Of a DNA stretch of 64,000 bases, positions 50,803-62,917 are shown piece after piece. The first letter of the stretch is position 1. The number at the start of each line of letters is the position of its first letter. A program made the translations under genes and the position numbers. This DNA comes from Lacticaseibacillus saniviri JCM 17471 = DSM 24301 (GTDB lineage Bacteria > Bacillota > Bacilli > Lactobacillales > Lactobacillaceae): contig NZ_BBBX01000009.1 in the NCBI RefSeq assembly GCF_001311785.1, positions 1 through 64,000 of the forward strand, in the 5' to 3' direction. The notes under the pieces were generated by a model. It worked only from the letters and a program-made list of their open reading frames with translations, ran no database searches and was not told the origin of the DNA.

Positions 50803-51471
50803 TTAATTATCTTGGGTTTGCCCCACGCGATCTTTGGAGTAGATCAAGGCAATGATGCCCCGATTGACACTCACCGTCACGGGGTGATCGCCTAGAAACT
50901 CGTTTGAGGCGAAACTATAGGGATAATCACTGCTCCAATCAGTCAATGGATACTTGGCGCCCCGGATCGTCAATGCTTGCGTCGCCCCCAATGCCACGAC
51001 ACCCAGATAGCGATACGCCGCATCTGGCTGCAGCTGACGCGTCCCATCAGCTAAGAACAGCACATGGTTCTGGCGATCGAGATACTCCAGCTTAGCCAAG
51101 TACGGGGCAAACCGCGGTTGCGTTGGCAATAATAGGTTGGACAAAAAGTGATCCATGCGCCCACCGCTAATGCCTAACACGCGGACCGATTCGGCATGAT
51201 AGTCGTGAAACGTCAGCCACAAGGCGAGTTCCGTGTCCGTATCATCCTTTTCAGGCTTGGCGTAATGGCGATCGCTCACCGCTTCTTCCACGCGTTGTAA
51301 TTCCGCAGGCGTCAGTGAATCAAAATCACCGACCACAAATAAAGGCCGAATGCCCGTGTCAATCAGATGCAGTGCACCGCGATCGACCCCGACCCATTCA
51401 CCCGGCAAGTGCTGCCAATCAGGTGGCAATTGGGCGACAGGACCGCCCACCAAGACATTGACCGTTTGCAT
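50803..51471 (-). CDS. thiN: Thiamine pyrophosphokinase
   Basis: ThiN converts thiamine to thiamine diphosphate. Motifs seen are the VVGDFDSLT loop (residues about 45-53), the substrate-binding PEKDDTDTELAL and the GGRMDHFLSNLLL segment. At 222 residues the size is normal and the frame is intact. Its ATG shares one base with the TAA of rpe. It is the last gene of the operon. Confidence 0.93.
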   Translation of the reverse strand: MQTVNVLVGGPVAQLPPDWQHLPGEWVGVDRGALHLIDTGIRPLFVVGDFDSLTPAELQRVEEAVSDRHYAKPEKDDTDTELALWLTFHDYHAESVRVLGISGGRMDHFLSNLLLPTQPRFAPYLAKLEYLDRQNHVLFLADGTRQLQPDAAYRYLGVVALGATQALTIRGAKYPLTDWSSDYPYSFASNEFLGDHPVTVSVNRGIIALIYSKDRVGQTQDN

Positions 51472-52117
51472 TACGCCAGTTCCTTTAATGTAGCAATCTG
51501 AGCGGCCGGATCAGCGGCTTGATAGACGTATGAACCAGCCACGGCGATATCGGCCCCCGCTTTAGCGACAACTTCAATCGTTTGGTCACTCACGCCACCA
51601 TCAACTTCAATCTTGAAATCGAGACCAGTAGCGGCCCGCATTTCTGCCAAATCCGCCACCTTGTCGGCCATTTCAGGTAAGAACTTTGGCCACCGAAACC
51701 TGGATTAACCGTCATAACCAGCACCTGATCAACGATTGGCAAAATGGGTTCAATTAAGCTCACAGGCGTCCCTGGGTTGATGACAACCCCGGCTTTGACC
51801 TGGTGACTGCGAATCAATTGCATCGCCCGATGAATGTGTGGGGTTGCTTCAACGTGCACCAACATCGTGTCGGCCCCCGCTTTGGCAAAGGCTGGAATCC
51901 ACATTTCGGGATCACTGACCATCAAGTGCACATCGAGTGGCAGGCTGGTTACAGGGCGAATTGCCTCAACCATGCTGGGGCCAAACGTCAGGTTAGGTAC
52001 AAAGTGCCCATCCATGACGTCAACGTGTAAGAGATCAGCGCCGCCCTTTTCAACGACCTGAATATCTCGTTCCAAATTAGCAAAATCCGCGCTCAAAATT
52101 GAAGGTGCAATTTTCAT
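51471..52117 (-). CDS. rpe: Ribulose-phosphate 3-epimerase (one frame break)
   Basis: Rpe interconverts ribulose-5-phosphate and xylulose-5-phosphate in the pentose phosphate and phosphoketolase pathways. The TIM-barrel starts [19 protein letters not shown], with [17 protein letters not shown] and [10 protein letters not shown], and ends with the [18 protein letters not shown] phosphate-binding region. The frame breaks near 51690 in the GFGGQKFLPEM segment (one base missing). It is the only visible sugar enzyme in this operon, as in other Firmicutes. Confidence 0.93.
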
Positions 52118-52134
52118 GAGTTTCCCAACTTCTT

Positions 52135-53045
52135 TTATTTCTTTGAATAGACTGGTCGAATGCCCGCGAGTTCTTCACGGAACTGCAGGTAATTGGCGTA
52201 ACGACTCTCCATAATTGTGCCGTCTTCAACCCCGGCCTTCACCGCACAAGCGGGTTCCTTAACATGTTGGCAACCGCGGAACTACATTGATCCGCAACGG
52301 CAACAAAATCAGGAAAGCGATCGCGCAAATCATCCAGCGTGACGTCTAACAAGCCGAGCGACGAGAAGCCTGGTGTATCAGCGACCAAGCCACCATCTGT
52401 TGCATACAGTGAGGTCATCCGCGTGGTGTGTTTCCCACGATTCAATGACTTACTGATGGCACCGGTTTCGATATCCAAACCGGGAATCAAATGATTGATC
52501 AAGGTCGACTTACCCGCCCCCGTTTGGCCGGTAAAAATCGTCAGCTTGTCCGCAAAGCTAGCGCTGACCTGAGCCAGAATTTCTGGTTGAAAGGCGGCCG
52601 GATCAATGAAGACAGGATAATCCATCGCCTGGTAACCCGCCAGATCCTTTGCCAGCGCCTGATACTCGTTCGAACTCAGCAAATCGGTCTTGGTCAGATA
52701 GATTTCGGCATGAATCTGTTTGCCTTCCAGATAAACCAAGAAGCGATCGAGCAGATTGAGTGAGAAATCAGGTTCTTTAGCCGAAACGACCAAAATAGCT
52801 TGATCGATGTTAGCGACTGGTGGCCGAACCAAGCTATTCATGCGCGGTAAGACCTTAATCAGGTAACCTTCGTCATTGTCACCAGCACCCGGAATAAATT
52901 CGACAAAGTCACCCACCAGTGGGCTGATCTTCTTTTGCCGCAAATTGCCGCGGCCCCGGGTCCGATAAACCGTCCCATCGACTTCAATATCATAATAGCC
53001 GCTGAGTAATTGAATCACGCGGCCTGTTTTTGTTGCTTCTGTCAT
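52135..53045 (-). CDS. rsgA: Ribosome small-subunit GTPase RsgA (one frame break)
   Basis: RsgA (CpgA) is a circularly permuted GTPase that checks late 30S maturation. An OB fold leads ([21 protein letters not shown]), then the permuted G motifs [18 protein letters not shown] and DTPGFSSLG. The zinc module appears after one missing base near 52277 is restored: [14 protein letters not shown]. It then ends RPVYSKK at 52135. It sits between the kinase pknB and rpe. Confidence 0.94.
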
Positions 53046-55030
53046 TGCTTCACCTCTCCCGACATAATCTCGACACCGTCACGAACAATCCGGTAGTGCG
53101 CACTTTCTGAGCCGACAACGGTAAAGTTCATCGTGACATCGGTATCTTCGGTGATCGACAGTGTCCGATACACCTTATCCAAACTGTGCTGACTATCGGC
53201 AATGTAAACCTGAATTTGATTTGGCACAGGTTTCACGCTGCTGGAACTGGACTCAGTGGCCGAGTCGCTATCGCCAGCCGAGTCAGACGTTGACGATGCT
53301 GAGCTGCTTTCAGAACTTACTGCTTGATACGGTACCGAAATGGTTTTACTCAGCTGTTTGACTTGGGTAGCGGGGTCTTTCCCCTTGGACATCACCACAG
53401 TCAGTGTATCACCTTTACTCAACATCGCCCCTGCTTCAGGATTTTGGCGAATCAATGTGCCTTCAGCGATGTCATCTGAATATTCATTTTCAACATTCAA
53501 ATTGAGTTCGAGCTCATTGGCGTAATCACGCACACTCTTTTCGTTATAGCCGCTCAAATCACGCAGTGCAAACCGCTTAGGCCCACTCGATACGGTGAAT
53601 GTGATTGTGGTCTGTTTAGCGATGACTTGCTTATCGCTATCAATATCCTGACTCATAATCTGACCGATGGGTTGCGAGTTGCTCGACGCGAGTTCTTTTT
53701 TACAGTGAAACCACGTTTTTCGAGCATCGCTGCCACATCGCTGTAACTGCGCCCCGTATAGTCCGCAATCTGGTAGAGCTTTGGGCCCTTACTGATGACG
53801 ACATCGATGGTGGCATCCGTTTTGACCTTACTGTTGGCCGCGGGATGCGAGCGAATAATGCGATCTTCAGAAATCGTGTCCGAATAAGCATGAGTCACTG
53901 ATCCCAGCGACAATCGTTGACTGGTCAGCGTGGTTTTGGCCTGAGCCTGCGTCATGCCACGCAGATCAGGCACCGCTGTCTTACTCCCGCCACTGGCCAA
54001 TGCCGCACCAACACCGATCAGGGCGATGACAGCGATAACGGCTGCCACAATCCACGGCCACTTCTTGGGCTTCTTACTCGGTTTCTTCGCCGGTTTATCC
54101 GCTTCTGGCTGTTGCGCCAGCTTGGGCGGCGTCGATAGCTGTGGGAGCACCTTGGTCTCATCCAAGTTTTCTCCCGCAGTCGGAACAAACCGGACTTCTT
54201 TTGCCCGCGACTTGCTCAGCGATGTCTTGAGATCCGCTGCCATCGCTTCCACACTGGTGTAGCGTTCGTTAGGATCTTTGGCCGTCGCCTTTAAGACCAC
54301 ATTCTCCAGTGCTTGCGGAATGCGTGGATCGAAGTCGCGCACAAATGGCATCTGTTCTTGGAAGTGTTTGAGCGCAATCGAGACTGCTGATTCACCTTCA
54401 AAGGGGACGGAGCCTGTCAACAGCTCAAACAATGATCCCCAACGCGTAGATATCACTTTGACGCGTCGGCATGCTACCGCGAGCCTGTTCAGGTGATAAG
54501 TAATGGACCGACCCCAACATGGAGTTGGTCTGCGTCATCGCGGTATCAGAGAGTGCCACCGCAATCCCAAAGTCCGTGATTTTGACGGTTCCATCCTGGT
54601 CAACCAAGATGTTTTGTGGCTTCAAATCGCGATGAATAATATGGTGCTCGTGCGCGAGCGCCATTGCTGACAGGATTTGCTCCATAATCGTAATCACTTG
54701 CTGATATGGAATCGGGAAGTGCTCCACGATGTATTTCTTGAGGTCTGTGCCCTGCACATACTCCATGACCAAGTATTGCTGGCCATGACTTTCACCGACA
54801 TCATAAATACTCACAATGTTTGGGTGAACCAATTGGATGGTCGCCATCGCTTCACGTTTGAAGCGGCGAACCGTGTCAGGATCGTTTTGTAAGTCGAGAC
54901 GTAACACCTTCACGGCAACATCGCGGTCCAAAATCAGATCATGCGCCAAATAAACATTTGCCATGCCACCTTCGCCCAAGGTTTTGAGCAGTCGATAGCG
55001 TTCATTGAGCGTCACACCTGGTTCAATCAT
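53042..55030 (-). CDS. pknB: PASTA-domain serine/threonine protein kinase (two frame breaks)
   Basis: This membrane kinase (PrkC/Stk type) senses cell-wall fragments through external PASTA repeats. The N-terminal kinase shows [20 protein letters not shown] and ITDFGIA; a basic linker and one TM ([19 protein letters not shown]) lead to three PASTA domains. The frame breaks near 54437 (restored [17 protein letters not shown]) and near 53690 (restored [16 protein letters not shown]). ATG at 55030 has AAGGGGGG upstream and overlaps prpC by 8 bases, pairing kinase with phosphatase. A long Ser/Asp-rich tail ends the protein. Confidence 0.94.
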
Positions 55031-55766
55031 TCGGCTGCCCCCCTTCCTGGTGAACGATGAGCGCAGTGATATTATCCAGGCCGCCAGCCGCATTGGCCAT
55101 GTCGATCAGCGCCTCGGCCTTTGATTGAAGCGGTTGGTCGGTCGCCAAAACCGCACTGATTTCCGCATCGCTCACCATGTTGGTCAAGCCGTCAGAACAC
55201 AAGAGTAGCGCATCATCCGCGTCAAAATCATAGATTGTGACATCGGCATCCACATTGCTGCTGACCCCAAGCGAGCGCGTGATGACATTCTTTTGAGGAA
55301 AGCGTTCCGCTTCTTCAGCCGTGAGTTCACCGTTCTTCACCAGCTCGTTGACCAAGCTGTGGTCCTCGGTAATCTGCATCAACCGGCGATTGCGGTACAA
55401 ATAAGCCCGCGAATCACCAATATTAGCCACCAAGAAACGCGTGCCGCTGATTAGGACCGCCACGATAGTGGTCCCCATGCCAGACAAGTCTTCGTATTGC
55501 TGTGACTTCTCCAGAATGCGCTCATTTTCTTGTTGTAGCTCGTAGATCAGCCATTTGACGACGGCTTCAATTTCGGTGGCCTGCGTCTTTTCAAACGCGT
55601 AGCCGATATGGGACACGGCCATTTCACTGGCGACGTCGCCACCACGATGGCCGCCCATCCCATCAGCCACTAACGCGAGTGTGGCACCCTGTTGATTGGT
55701 GAACACACCAACATAATCCTGATTATTGAGTCTTTTGCCGACATCGGTTTGATATGCGATTTCCAT
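55023..55766 (-). CDS. prpC: PP2C-family serine/threonine phosphatase
   Basis: The 247-residue metal-dependent phosphatase reverses PknB phosphorylation. Signatures are the [12 protein letters not shown] motif, the [13 protein letters not shown] motif, and the [14 protein letters not shown] metal-binding Asp segment. The frame is intact and the stop lies within the start region of pknB, so kinase and phosphatase are translationally coupled. It follows rsmB. Confidence 0.96.
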   Translation of the reverse strand: MEIAYQTDVGKRLNNQDYVGVFTNQQGATLALVADGMGGHRGGDVASEMAVSHIGYAFEKTQATEIEAVVKWLIYELQQENERILEKSQQYEDLSGMGTTIVAVLISGTRFLVANIGDSRAYLYRNRRLMQITEDHSLVNELVKNGELTAEEAERFPQKNVITRSLGVSSNVDADVTIYDFDADDALLLCSDGLTNMVSDAEISAVLATDQPLQSKAEALIDMANAAGGLDNITALIVHQEGGQPND

Positions 55767-55775
55767 AGGCTTGCC

Positions 55776-57112
55776 TCACTCGATTCGTTCTAAGCACGCG
55801 ATGAAGAACCCATCAGTGCCGTAATCGTCTGGGTAAATTTGCAATGCAGGTGCGTTATGCGCTTGCGTGACGGGTGCTAACGTGTTGACCGTCACCTGTT
55901 TGAAATTGGGATGGGTCGCTAAAAAACGCTTCGACCGTATCCTGATTTTCTTCTTGAACAATGGTGCAAGTGCTATAGGTTAAGCGACCACCGATTTTTA
56001 ACGTTGGTGCCACGGCATCCAAAATAGCCACTTGGATGTTGTGTAGATTGCCCAAATCCTCAGGTTGCTTTTGATATTTGATTTCTGGTTTGCGTCGAAT
56101 CAATCCTAAGCCAGAACATGGCGCATCGACCAGAATTTTATCAAAGCTATCTGGCGCAAATGTATCCGCCACTTGTCGTGCATCCATCGCCTGCGCACTG
56201 ACGCGATTCGCGAGTTTGAGGCGTGCAGCATTTTGCATGATTAACTTGACCTTGTGTGGATGTAAATCTAACGCCGTCACGTGACCGCCCTGAGCGGGAT
56301 CGATAAACTCCGCAATGTGCGTTGTCTTCCCCCCTGGTGCAGCACAGGCATCGAGCACCTGATCACTCGGCTGAACATCCAGACTCGGCGCCACTAACAT
56401 CGAGCTTTCATCCTGCATGGTGTATTCCCCCGTGGCAAATTGTGGTGTGCCGGCTAAGTGACCACCAGGCGCAATCAAGCCCACCGGTGTTAAGGGACTG
56501 ACAGCCAAGTCTTCAAAATCCGCAGCGAGTTCATGTTGAAGGACGTCGCGTATGGTCTGTGTGGTATTGACGCGCAGTGAGGCGTGTGCCGGTTGATTGA
56601 TTTCATCCAAAATGAGCCGCGTTTTGGTCTCACCTAATTGATCAATGAGCTTCTCAATGATCCAGGTTGGTGTGCTACTCATGATGCTGAGCCGTTCAAT
56701 CGGATCAGCAATTGTCTCAGGATCAGGAATGCCCTTGCGCTCAATCGCGCGCAACACTGCCGTCACCAGCTTGGCGATACCCACATGGCCCCGCTTCTTG
56801 GCAATCTCGGTTGTCTCAAAGAAATCGCGCGGTTAGGTACCTTATCCAGATACACCATCTGATAAACCGCCGTCCGCAACAAAACCTTGACCCAGAGATT
56901 GAGTTTTTGTCACCGATGAATGGTTCGAGATCGAAATCGAGCGTCATGCGATGTTGAATCACACCGTAGACGATGTTGGTTAATAACGCGGCATCGCGGC
57001 CCGAAAGATTGTGTTGTTTCAACATGGCGTCGAGCGCCAAGTTAGAGTAATCGCCCTGTTCAACGCGCGCTAACAGCGTCACAGCCAGGTCGCGTGGATT
57101 ATTTGATTTCAT
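55776..57112 (-). CDS. rsmB: 16S rRNA m5C967 methyltransferase RsmB (three frame breaks)
   Basis: RsmB (Sun/Fmu) methylates C967 in the 30S subunit. A NusB-like domain leads (PRDLAVTLLARVEQGDYSNL), then the SAM domain with DACAAPGGKTTHIAEF, VDAPCSGLGLIRRKPEIK and the catalytic YSTCT. The frame breaks near 56912 (A-run; restored FIGDKKLNLWVKVLL), near 56825 (restored AIFFETTEIAKKRG) and near 55922 (restored VEAFLATHPNFKQV). It starts 14 bases before the fmt stop, so it is coupled. Confidence 0.93.
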
Positions 57113-58051
57113 CAGTAATCACCTGTTGGCCGGCTTCTAATTGCTTGCCCGCGCCATTGAGAAATGCCTTGATCGGTTGCTTGGCCTTGCCAGCCGGCTG
57201 AAGCTCGTTCACAGCAAACACGGTACCTTCACCCGCCGCAATTAACAGTTGATTCTTGTCAATGGCAACAATCTGGCCAGGTTCGAGCGTGGTTGTCTGT
57301 TCCATTGGGATGATGTCCCACAGCTTGGTCCGCTGTTGATTAAAGAAGACATAACCGCCGACATCTGGCCGCAAGCCCCGGACCCAATTGTCCAGTTGAT
57401 TTGCCGTCAGGTGGATATCCAGATGTTCTTGTTCCTTAGTGATATTAGGCGAGAACGTCACCAGATCAGGATCTTGTGGTGTCTTCACGCGCTGCCATCA
57501 ATAATGCTTGGCAGTGTATCGAGCAAGAGATCGCGCCCAATCAGACTCAACTGTTCAAACACAGAACCGGTATCGTCTTGGCGAGTCAATGGTAAGGTGG
57601 CGCTGGCATACATATCACCGGCATCCATTGCCTTGACCATTTCCATAATCGTGATCCCCGTTTCCGCATCACCATTGATGATACTGTACTGAATCGGCGC
57701 ACCACCGCGGTACTTAGGCAGCAAGGAACCGTGGACATTGATGGCCGCAATTTGGCCGCTTCCAGAACCGGGTAGGCAAGAACTGGCCGTACGCTGCCGT
57801 GACAATCAAATCTGGGGCCAGCGCAATCGCTTGATCCAATTCAGGTGACCCACTCAATTTTTCAGGTTGTAACACTAATAGATTGTGTTTAACCGCTGCC
57901 TCTTTGACAGGGGTTTGTTGTAGCACTTGCTTGCGCCCAACCTTGCGATCAGGTTGCGTGATGACCGCCAGAATCTTGTAGCCGGCTTGCAGTAAGCCCT
58001 CAAGAATTGGCACGCTAAATGCTGGTGTTCCCATAAAATAATACTTGGCAT
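57099..58051 (-). CDS. fmt: Methionyl-tRNA formyltransferase (at least three frame breaks)
   Basis: Fmt formylates initiator Met-tRNA. The N terminus restores to [20 protein letters not shown] (one base lost near 58030), and the active site shows AAYGQFLP and [16 protein letters not shown]; the C-terminal OB-like domain ends [12 protein letters not shown]. Frame breaks also lie near 57770 (restored FLEAAKLAAINVHG) and near 57493. The start ATG has GAGGAAAC upstream. It follows priA, as usual. Confidence 0.93.
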
Positions 58052-58071
58052 AGTTTCCTCCTGTGACACGG

Positions 58072-60477
58072 TTAGATAAACGATTGTGGCTCACGATCAA
58101 AGGCAATTGTGAAGCCTTGCCGCGCACTTTTTTGGGTCTCATCCCGCATCAAGTGCAACATTTCGAGCAACCGATCTTCGTGTTTATACTTCAAGACAAT
58201 TTGATAATAGTAACGATTTTTGAGACGGGCAATGGCGCCGGGGTGTCGGGCCCAACATGATGGCAGACCCCAGTGCACCCTGCAATTGCTTGCCCAAACT
58301 AAAGGCAGCCTTTGCGGCCTGATTCGCATCCTCATGACTCACTGTGACCTTCACCGTGTAATAATACGGCGGGTAGTCACCTTGATGGCGCAGCTGCATC
58401 TCTTGGCGATAAAAGCCCTCATAATCATGCATCCGCGCAAACTGAATCGCGTAATGATCAGGATTATACGTTTGGACAATCACATGTCCCGGCTTGTCCG
58501 CGCGGCCGGCACGGCCACTGACTTGCGTGAGCAACTGGAATGTCCGTTCACTGGCCCGAAAATCGGGTAAACCAAGCGCGGTATCAGCATTGATGACACC
58601 GACCAAGGTAACGTTAGGAAAATCCAATCCCTTAGCAATCATCTGGGTGCCCAGCAGAATATCGGCTTTTTGTTCGCCGAACTGCTTGAGCATCCGCGCA
58701 TGTGCGCCCTTCTTCTTGGTGGTATCCACATCCATTCGCAAAACGCGCGCTTGGGGCAGATACTGGGCTAATTGTTCCTCAATCTTCTGGGTCCCGGTGC
58801 CATAGTAGCGAATCTTCTTGCTACCGCAGTTAGGGCAGACATTGGGAATCGGTTCTTCGTGGCCACAATAATGGCACTTTAAGGTGTGGCTATCCATGTG
58901 CAGCGTCAGTGAAATGTCACAGTTCGGACACGTCTTGACGAAGCCACACTCCCGACACATGACAAACGAGGAGTACCCCCGCCGATTGAGCAATAGAACA
59001 CTCTGCTCGTGACGCTCGAGTCTCATCTGTAGCGCATCGAGCAGTTCCTTAGAAAAATCACCCTGAATCGATTCCACCGCTTGGCGCATGTCAATGATGT
59101 GCACATCGGGCAGTGGTTGCTGGTTGATGCGCTCTGGCAGTGACAACAAGGTGTAGACCCCTTTTTGCGCGCGAGCACGTGACTCTAGCGACGGTGTTGC
59201 TGACCCCAAGACCACAGGTGCCTGGTGCGTCCGAGCCCGATGCAAGAGCACATCGCGAGCGTGATAGCGGGGATTGTCCTCTTGCTTATAGCTGGTTTCG
59301 TGCTCTTCATCCATAATCAATAGGCCAATGTTTTCCAGCGGTGCAAACACGGCCGACCGCGCACCCACAACAATGGACGCTTCCTTGCGTTCGATGCGTC
59401 GCCATTCGTCGTATTTTTCCCCGTCGGACAGGCCCGAATGCAATACGGCAACGGCCGCACCGAACCGACCGCGCACGCGATTCACCATCTGTGGCGTCAA
59501 TGCAATTTCAGGCACCAACATGAGCGCTGTCTTGCCGGCGCGCAACGCCTCTGCCATCAGTTGCAAATAGACTTCCGTTTTTCCTGATCCCGTCACCCCT
59601 TCAAGTAGAAATGGGGTTGGACTGGCTGCGTGAATCGCGGCAGACACGCTTGCAACCACCTTTGCCTGCGAGTCAGTCAATGTGAGCGGTTGTGTCAGCG
59701 CCTGATTGGCCATTTCGGGGTAAGGATCACGATAAATCTCGCGTTGTTCAAAGGCCAACCAGCCCTTCTCCTGGGCTGCATTGAGCTGCGGGCGGGAGAA
59801 GCGCTTGTTGATTGACGTCAACTTGGGGCTGTCCGCATCATCTTGCCATTGCATCAATGCTTCGAGCAATTCGCGTTGCTTAACCGCATTTTTCTTCACG
59901 GTTGCGAGCGCGGCTTGATAGGCTGGGCGATTGAGCAGCGGCTTAATCAGCGTTTTCTTTTTTACTTTTTGGTTCTTCTTTAGGCGATACTCGGTGGTGA
60001 CCCAACCCGCTTGTTGCCATTGCATCAGCTGGCCCATCACCGCAAGATCTGTAATCTGGTCAAACAGCAAGCCTGATTGGTCCCCAAACATGGCGTCCAC
60101 GGCCTCGTTATGCACGATGGGAACAATGATTTTTCCATATTGGCCTTGAGCATGGCCGGCAACATGGTATTGATACACGTGATCCAAAAGGCAAATGTGG
60201 AGGCGGCCAACCATTTGGAGAGGGCCAACAGTTCTTGATTCATCACCGGTGCCAAATCGATGACCGCTTTAATCGATTTGAGTTCACCGGCAAAATCGGC
60301 GGCATCGGCGAGATCGACGACCATACCGACCACCTCGCGACTGCCCTTACCGAAGTTTACAACCACCCGCATACCGGGCTGCACCGCTTGAACCAGTGCC
60401 TCTGGAACCAAATAATCGTAAGGCTGATCTGTCTGCATTGTCGGCACATCAACGATTACTTTGGCAATCACTGCCAT
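58072..60477 (-). CDS. priA: Primosomal replication-restart helicase PriA (at least two frame breaks)
   Basis: PriA reloads the replisome at stalled forks. The N-terminal DNA-binding domain starts [20 protein letters not shown], with [21 protein letters not shown]. The helicase has [15 protein letters not shown] and [12 protein letters not shown], then a zinc-binding region with paired Cys ([30 protein letters not shown]). Frame breaks lie near 60140 (restored [11 protein letters not shown] region) and near 58245. The protein is about 800 residues, as expected. Confidence 0.94.
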
Positions 60478-61677
60478 TTAATCACCTCGAGCTTCTAGTT
60501 CCTGTTCAATCATCATCAAAATTTGTGCTGCAATTGCCGTCTTTGTCGCTAGTTCAAGTGGTTGTGGTTCCTGGTCTGGCCGCAACAGGGTCACCGCATT
60601 GGTTTCCGCGTTGAATCCTGTTGTCGCCTGTCCCACTTGATTAGCCACAATCATATCGGCATGCTTTTTGTGTAATTTTTGCGTCGCATAATGCAATAAA
60701 TCCTGCGTTTCGGCCGCAAAGCCAACCAAGAATTGATGAGTTTTGGCTGCACCCAACTGCGCCAGAATGTCTGGATTCTGTTCCAACTGCAGGGTCAATT
60801 GCATCTCGCTATCTTGCTTTTTAATTTGTTGTCAGCAACCGCCTGCGGGCGAAAATCTGCGACGGCCGCAGCCATCACAACGATGTCCGCATCCGCATAA
60901 TGTGCCGTCATGGCATCCGCCATTTCGGCAGCACTGCTGACTGCAACGACATCGATACCCGGTAGCACCGGTTGATGTGCTGTCGTGACCAATGTGACTT
61001 GCGCCCCGGCAGCGAGCGCAACATTAGCCAGTGCCGTGCCCATCTTACCCGATGAGTCATTAGTTAAGTAGCGCACGGGATCCAAACGTTCACGTGTCCC
61101 ACCGGCTGAGATGAGCACGTGGCGACCCGCTAAGAACGGGTGCTCTGGCGTTGCCTCGATAAACCGCTGAATGATATCAGGTTCCGGCATGCGGCCCTTG
61201 CCGACATAGCCCTCTGCTAGGAAGCCAGTCGCCGGTTGTAAAATATGCACCCCAAACGCGGTCAGTGTGGTCAAATTGTGCTGTGTTGCCGGGTTGGCCC
61301 ACATCTGATCATTCATGGCTGGCACCACAAACAACGGGCCGTGAAATGTCAATAGCGTTGTGCTGACCACATTATCAGCGATACCATTGGCCATTTTGGC
61401 AATGGTGTTAGCCGTGGCTGGCACCACCACCGCGATGTCTGCCCACTTGGCGAGTTCCACGTGTGCCACATGTTCGGGTGCCGTGAATTCACTGCCATCC
61501 GTTAAGACGGGATGCTTGGTCAAAATTGCCAAGGTATCCGGCGTCACAAATGCGTGGCTGCCTGCGTCATGGCGACGCGCACCGTGTGTCCTGATTTGAT
61601 TAGACCACGAACCAACAGTGGCACCTTATATGCGGCAATACCACCTGTCACAAAGAGTGCAATATTTTATTTTCCAT
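60478..61677 (-). CDS. coaBC: Bifunctional CoaBC: phosphopantothenoylcysteine synthetase/decarboxylase (frame broken)
   Basis: CoaBC makes 4'-phosphopantetheine in coenzyme A synthesis. The N-terminal flavin CoaC domain has the VPATANTIAKMANGIADN loop and PAMNDQMW, with the reactive His/Asn residues; the CoaB half starts at ISAGGTRERLDPVRYLTN and contains SGKMG. Frame breaks: near 61660 (restored KIALFVTGGIAAYK), near 61565 and near 60828 (restored ADNKLKSKIARDSEMQL). The C terminus ends MMIEQELEARGD one base before priA. Confidence 0.93.
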
Positions 61678-61752
61678 CATTGACCACCTAACTTTTACCG
61701 TAACTCTCATTATACCAGAAGACGCCTAACGTCGGGACCGCTTGGCACTAAA

Positions 61753-61792
61753 CAAAAAAGACATCGCCAACGTCAATCGTCAGGATGTCTTT
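61753..61792 (-). terminator. Hairpin between rpoZ and coaBC
   Basis: AAAGACATC / GATGTCTTT enclose a loop and are followed by TTTTTTG on the minus strand (61758-61753). It may partly terminate the gmk-rpoZ unit ahead of coaBC. Confidence 0.75.
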
Positions 61793-61808
61793 GATGCTTA
61801 TTATCAAA

Positions 61809-62051
61809 TTAGCCTTCGTGATCCAATTGTTCTGCGTCACGTTCCAATAACTTGGAAGCAGGATCGATGATGACGTCGCCTTCAGCGATTTCTTCAAGCG
61901 CTTGGCCCACAGACTTTGGGGACTTGTAGTCGGCAAGCATTTTGATACTGCCGCCTTCTAATTCGTGCGCACGCTTGGCAGCGAGCACAGCTAATGAGTA
62001 ACGGGAAGGCACGTTGGCCAGTAACTTATCAATCGATGGATGTGTAATCAT
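61809..62051 (-). CDS. rpoZ: DNA-directed RNA polymerase omega subunit
   Basis: Omega stabilises the beta' subunit in RNA polymerase. The 80-residue protein begins [20 protein letters not shown] and has the [13 protein letters not shown] helix, matching Gram-positive omega. The C-terminal [17 protein letters not shown] is conserved. The frame is intact, and it follows gmk by about 30 bp, as in other lactobacilli. Confidence 0.95.
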   Translation of the reverse strand: MITHPSIDKLLANVPSRYSLAVLAAKRAHELEGGSIKMLADYKSPKSVGQALEEIAEGDVIIDPASKLLERDAEQLDHEG

Positions 62052-62080
62052 AAGTAGTCTCCTTTGATGTTGTCTAGTAA

Positions 62081-62704
62081 TTAAGCCATATCAACTTGTT
62101 TTAACATACCTTTGTAACGATCAATGACGCGTGGCACCCGTAAGTGTTCGCTTTCGATGATGCGTTCAATACGTTGCACTGCCAGCGGTACTTCGTCATT
62201 GACGACGGCATAGTCATAATTTTCCATCATGACAATTTCTTCTGCCGCTGTCTTGATCCGCTTATCGATTGTCGCCGCGTCATCGGTACCGCGATTGGTC
62301 AAGCGTTGCTTCAGCTCGCCCAAATCAGGAGGTGTCAGAAAGATGAAGACCCCATCCGGACACTTTTCACGCACTTGCATTGCGCCTTTAACTTCGATTT
62401 CGAGGAGCACATCGCGACCTGAATCGAGCGTTTCATTAACATACTTTAATGGTGTGCCGTAATAGTTGTCGACATACTTGGCATACTCAAGCATACCACC
62501 TGTTGCGATTTCGTTCTCAAATTCAGCCTTGGTTCGAAAATAATAATCGACCCCGTCCACTTCTCCTGGCCGCATCTTTCTGGTCGTCATTGATACTGAG
62601 TAGTGAAAGTCCCGATAATCACCGGCTAACATGGCTTGGCGAACTGTCCCCTTACCAACGCCACTGGGACCAGACAGGACGATTAGCATTCCGCGTTCGT
62701 GCAT
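62081..62704 (-). CDS. gmk: Guanylate kinase
   Basis: Gmk phosphorylates GMP to GDP and sets the supply for GTP and (p)ppGpp. The P-loop GPSGVGKGT follows the start [28 protein letters not shown] is the GMP-binding segment and [18 protein letters not shown] the conserved core. The frame is intact. GAGGTAAG precedes ATG at 62704. It is the first gene of the long gmk-thiN series and lies divergent to the SOS-type gene. Confidence 0.95.
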   Translation of the reverse strand: MHERGMLIVLSGPSGVGKGTVRQAMLAGDYRDFHYSVSMTTRKMRPGEVDGVDYYFRTKAEFENEIATGGMLEYAKYVDNYYGTPLKYVNETLDSGRDVLLEIEVKGAMQVREKCPDGVFIFLTPPDLGELKQRLTNRGTDDAATIDKRIKTAAEEIVMMENYDYAVVNDEVPLAVQRIERIIESEHLRVPRVIDRYKGMLKQVDMA

Positions 62705-62856
62705 GTACTTACCTCTTTCGTTTTAGTGTTAACAACTATTGTGCACTTTTTACGCCGTAATTTCAATAGAGCTGTGATTTATTTTGATGCAAACCGCGAT
62801 GTGGCGGTCTTCGTTGATGAGAAGTCCGTGATATCAAAAAATTTTGCCTTGTAGAC

Positions 62857-62885
62857 TTGCAAATTAGAACATCTGTTCGTATAAT
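62857..62885 (+). promoter_or_regulatory. Promoter with embedded LexA (SOS) box
   Basis: TTGCAA (62857-62862), a 17-bp spacer and TATAAT (62880-62885) form a consensus promoter. The spacer contains AGAACATCTGTTCG (62866-62879), which differs from the Gram-positive LexA consensus CGAACRNRYGTTYG at the first base and one central purine. Repressor bound there would block the promoter. A further GAAC (62886) and GTTC (62902) flank the start region. The 150 bases before it (62705-62856) hold no other recognised feature. Confidence 0.75.
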
Positions 62886-62917
62886 GAACATACAAACAAA
62901 CGTTCGGAGGTTGTCTC

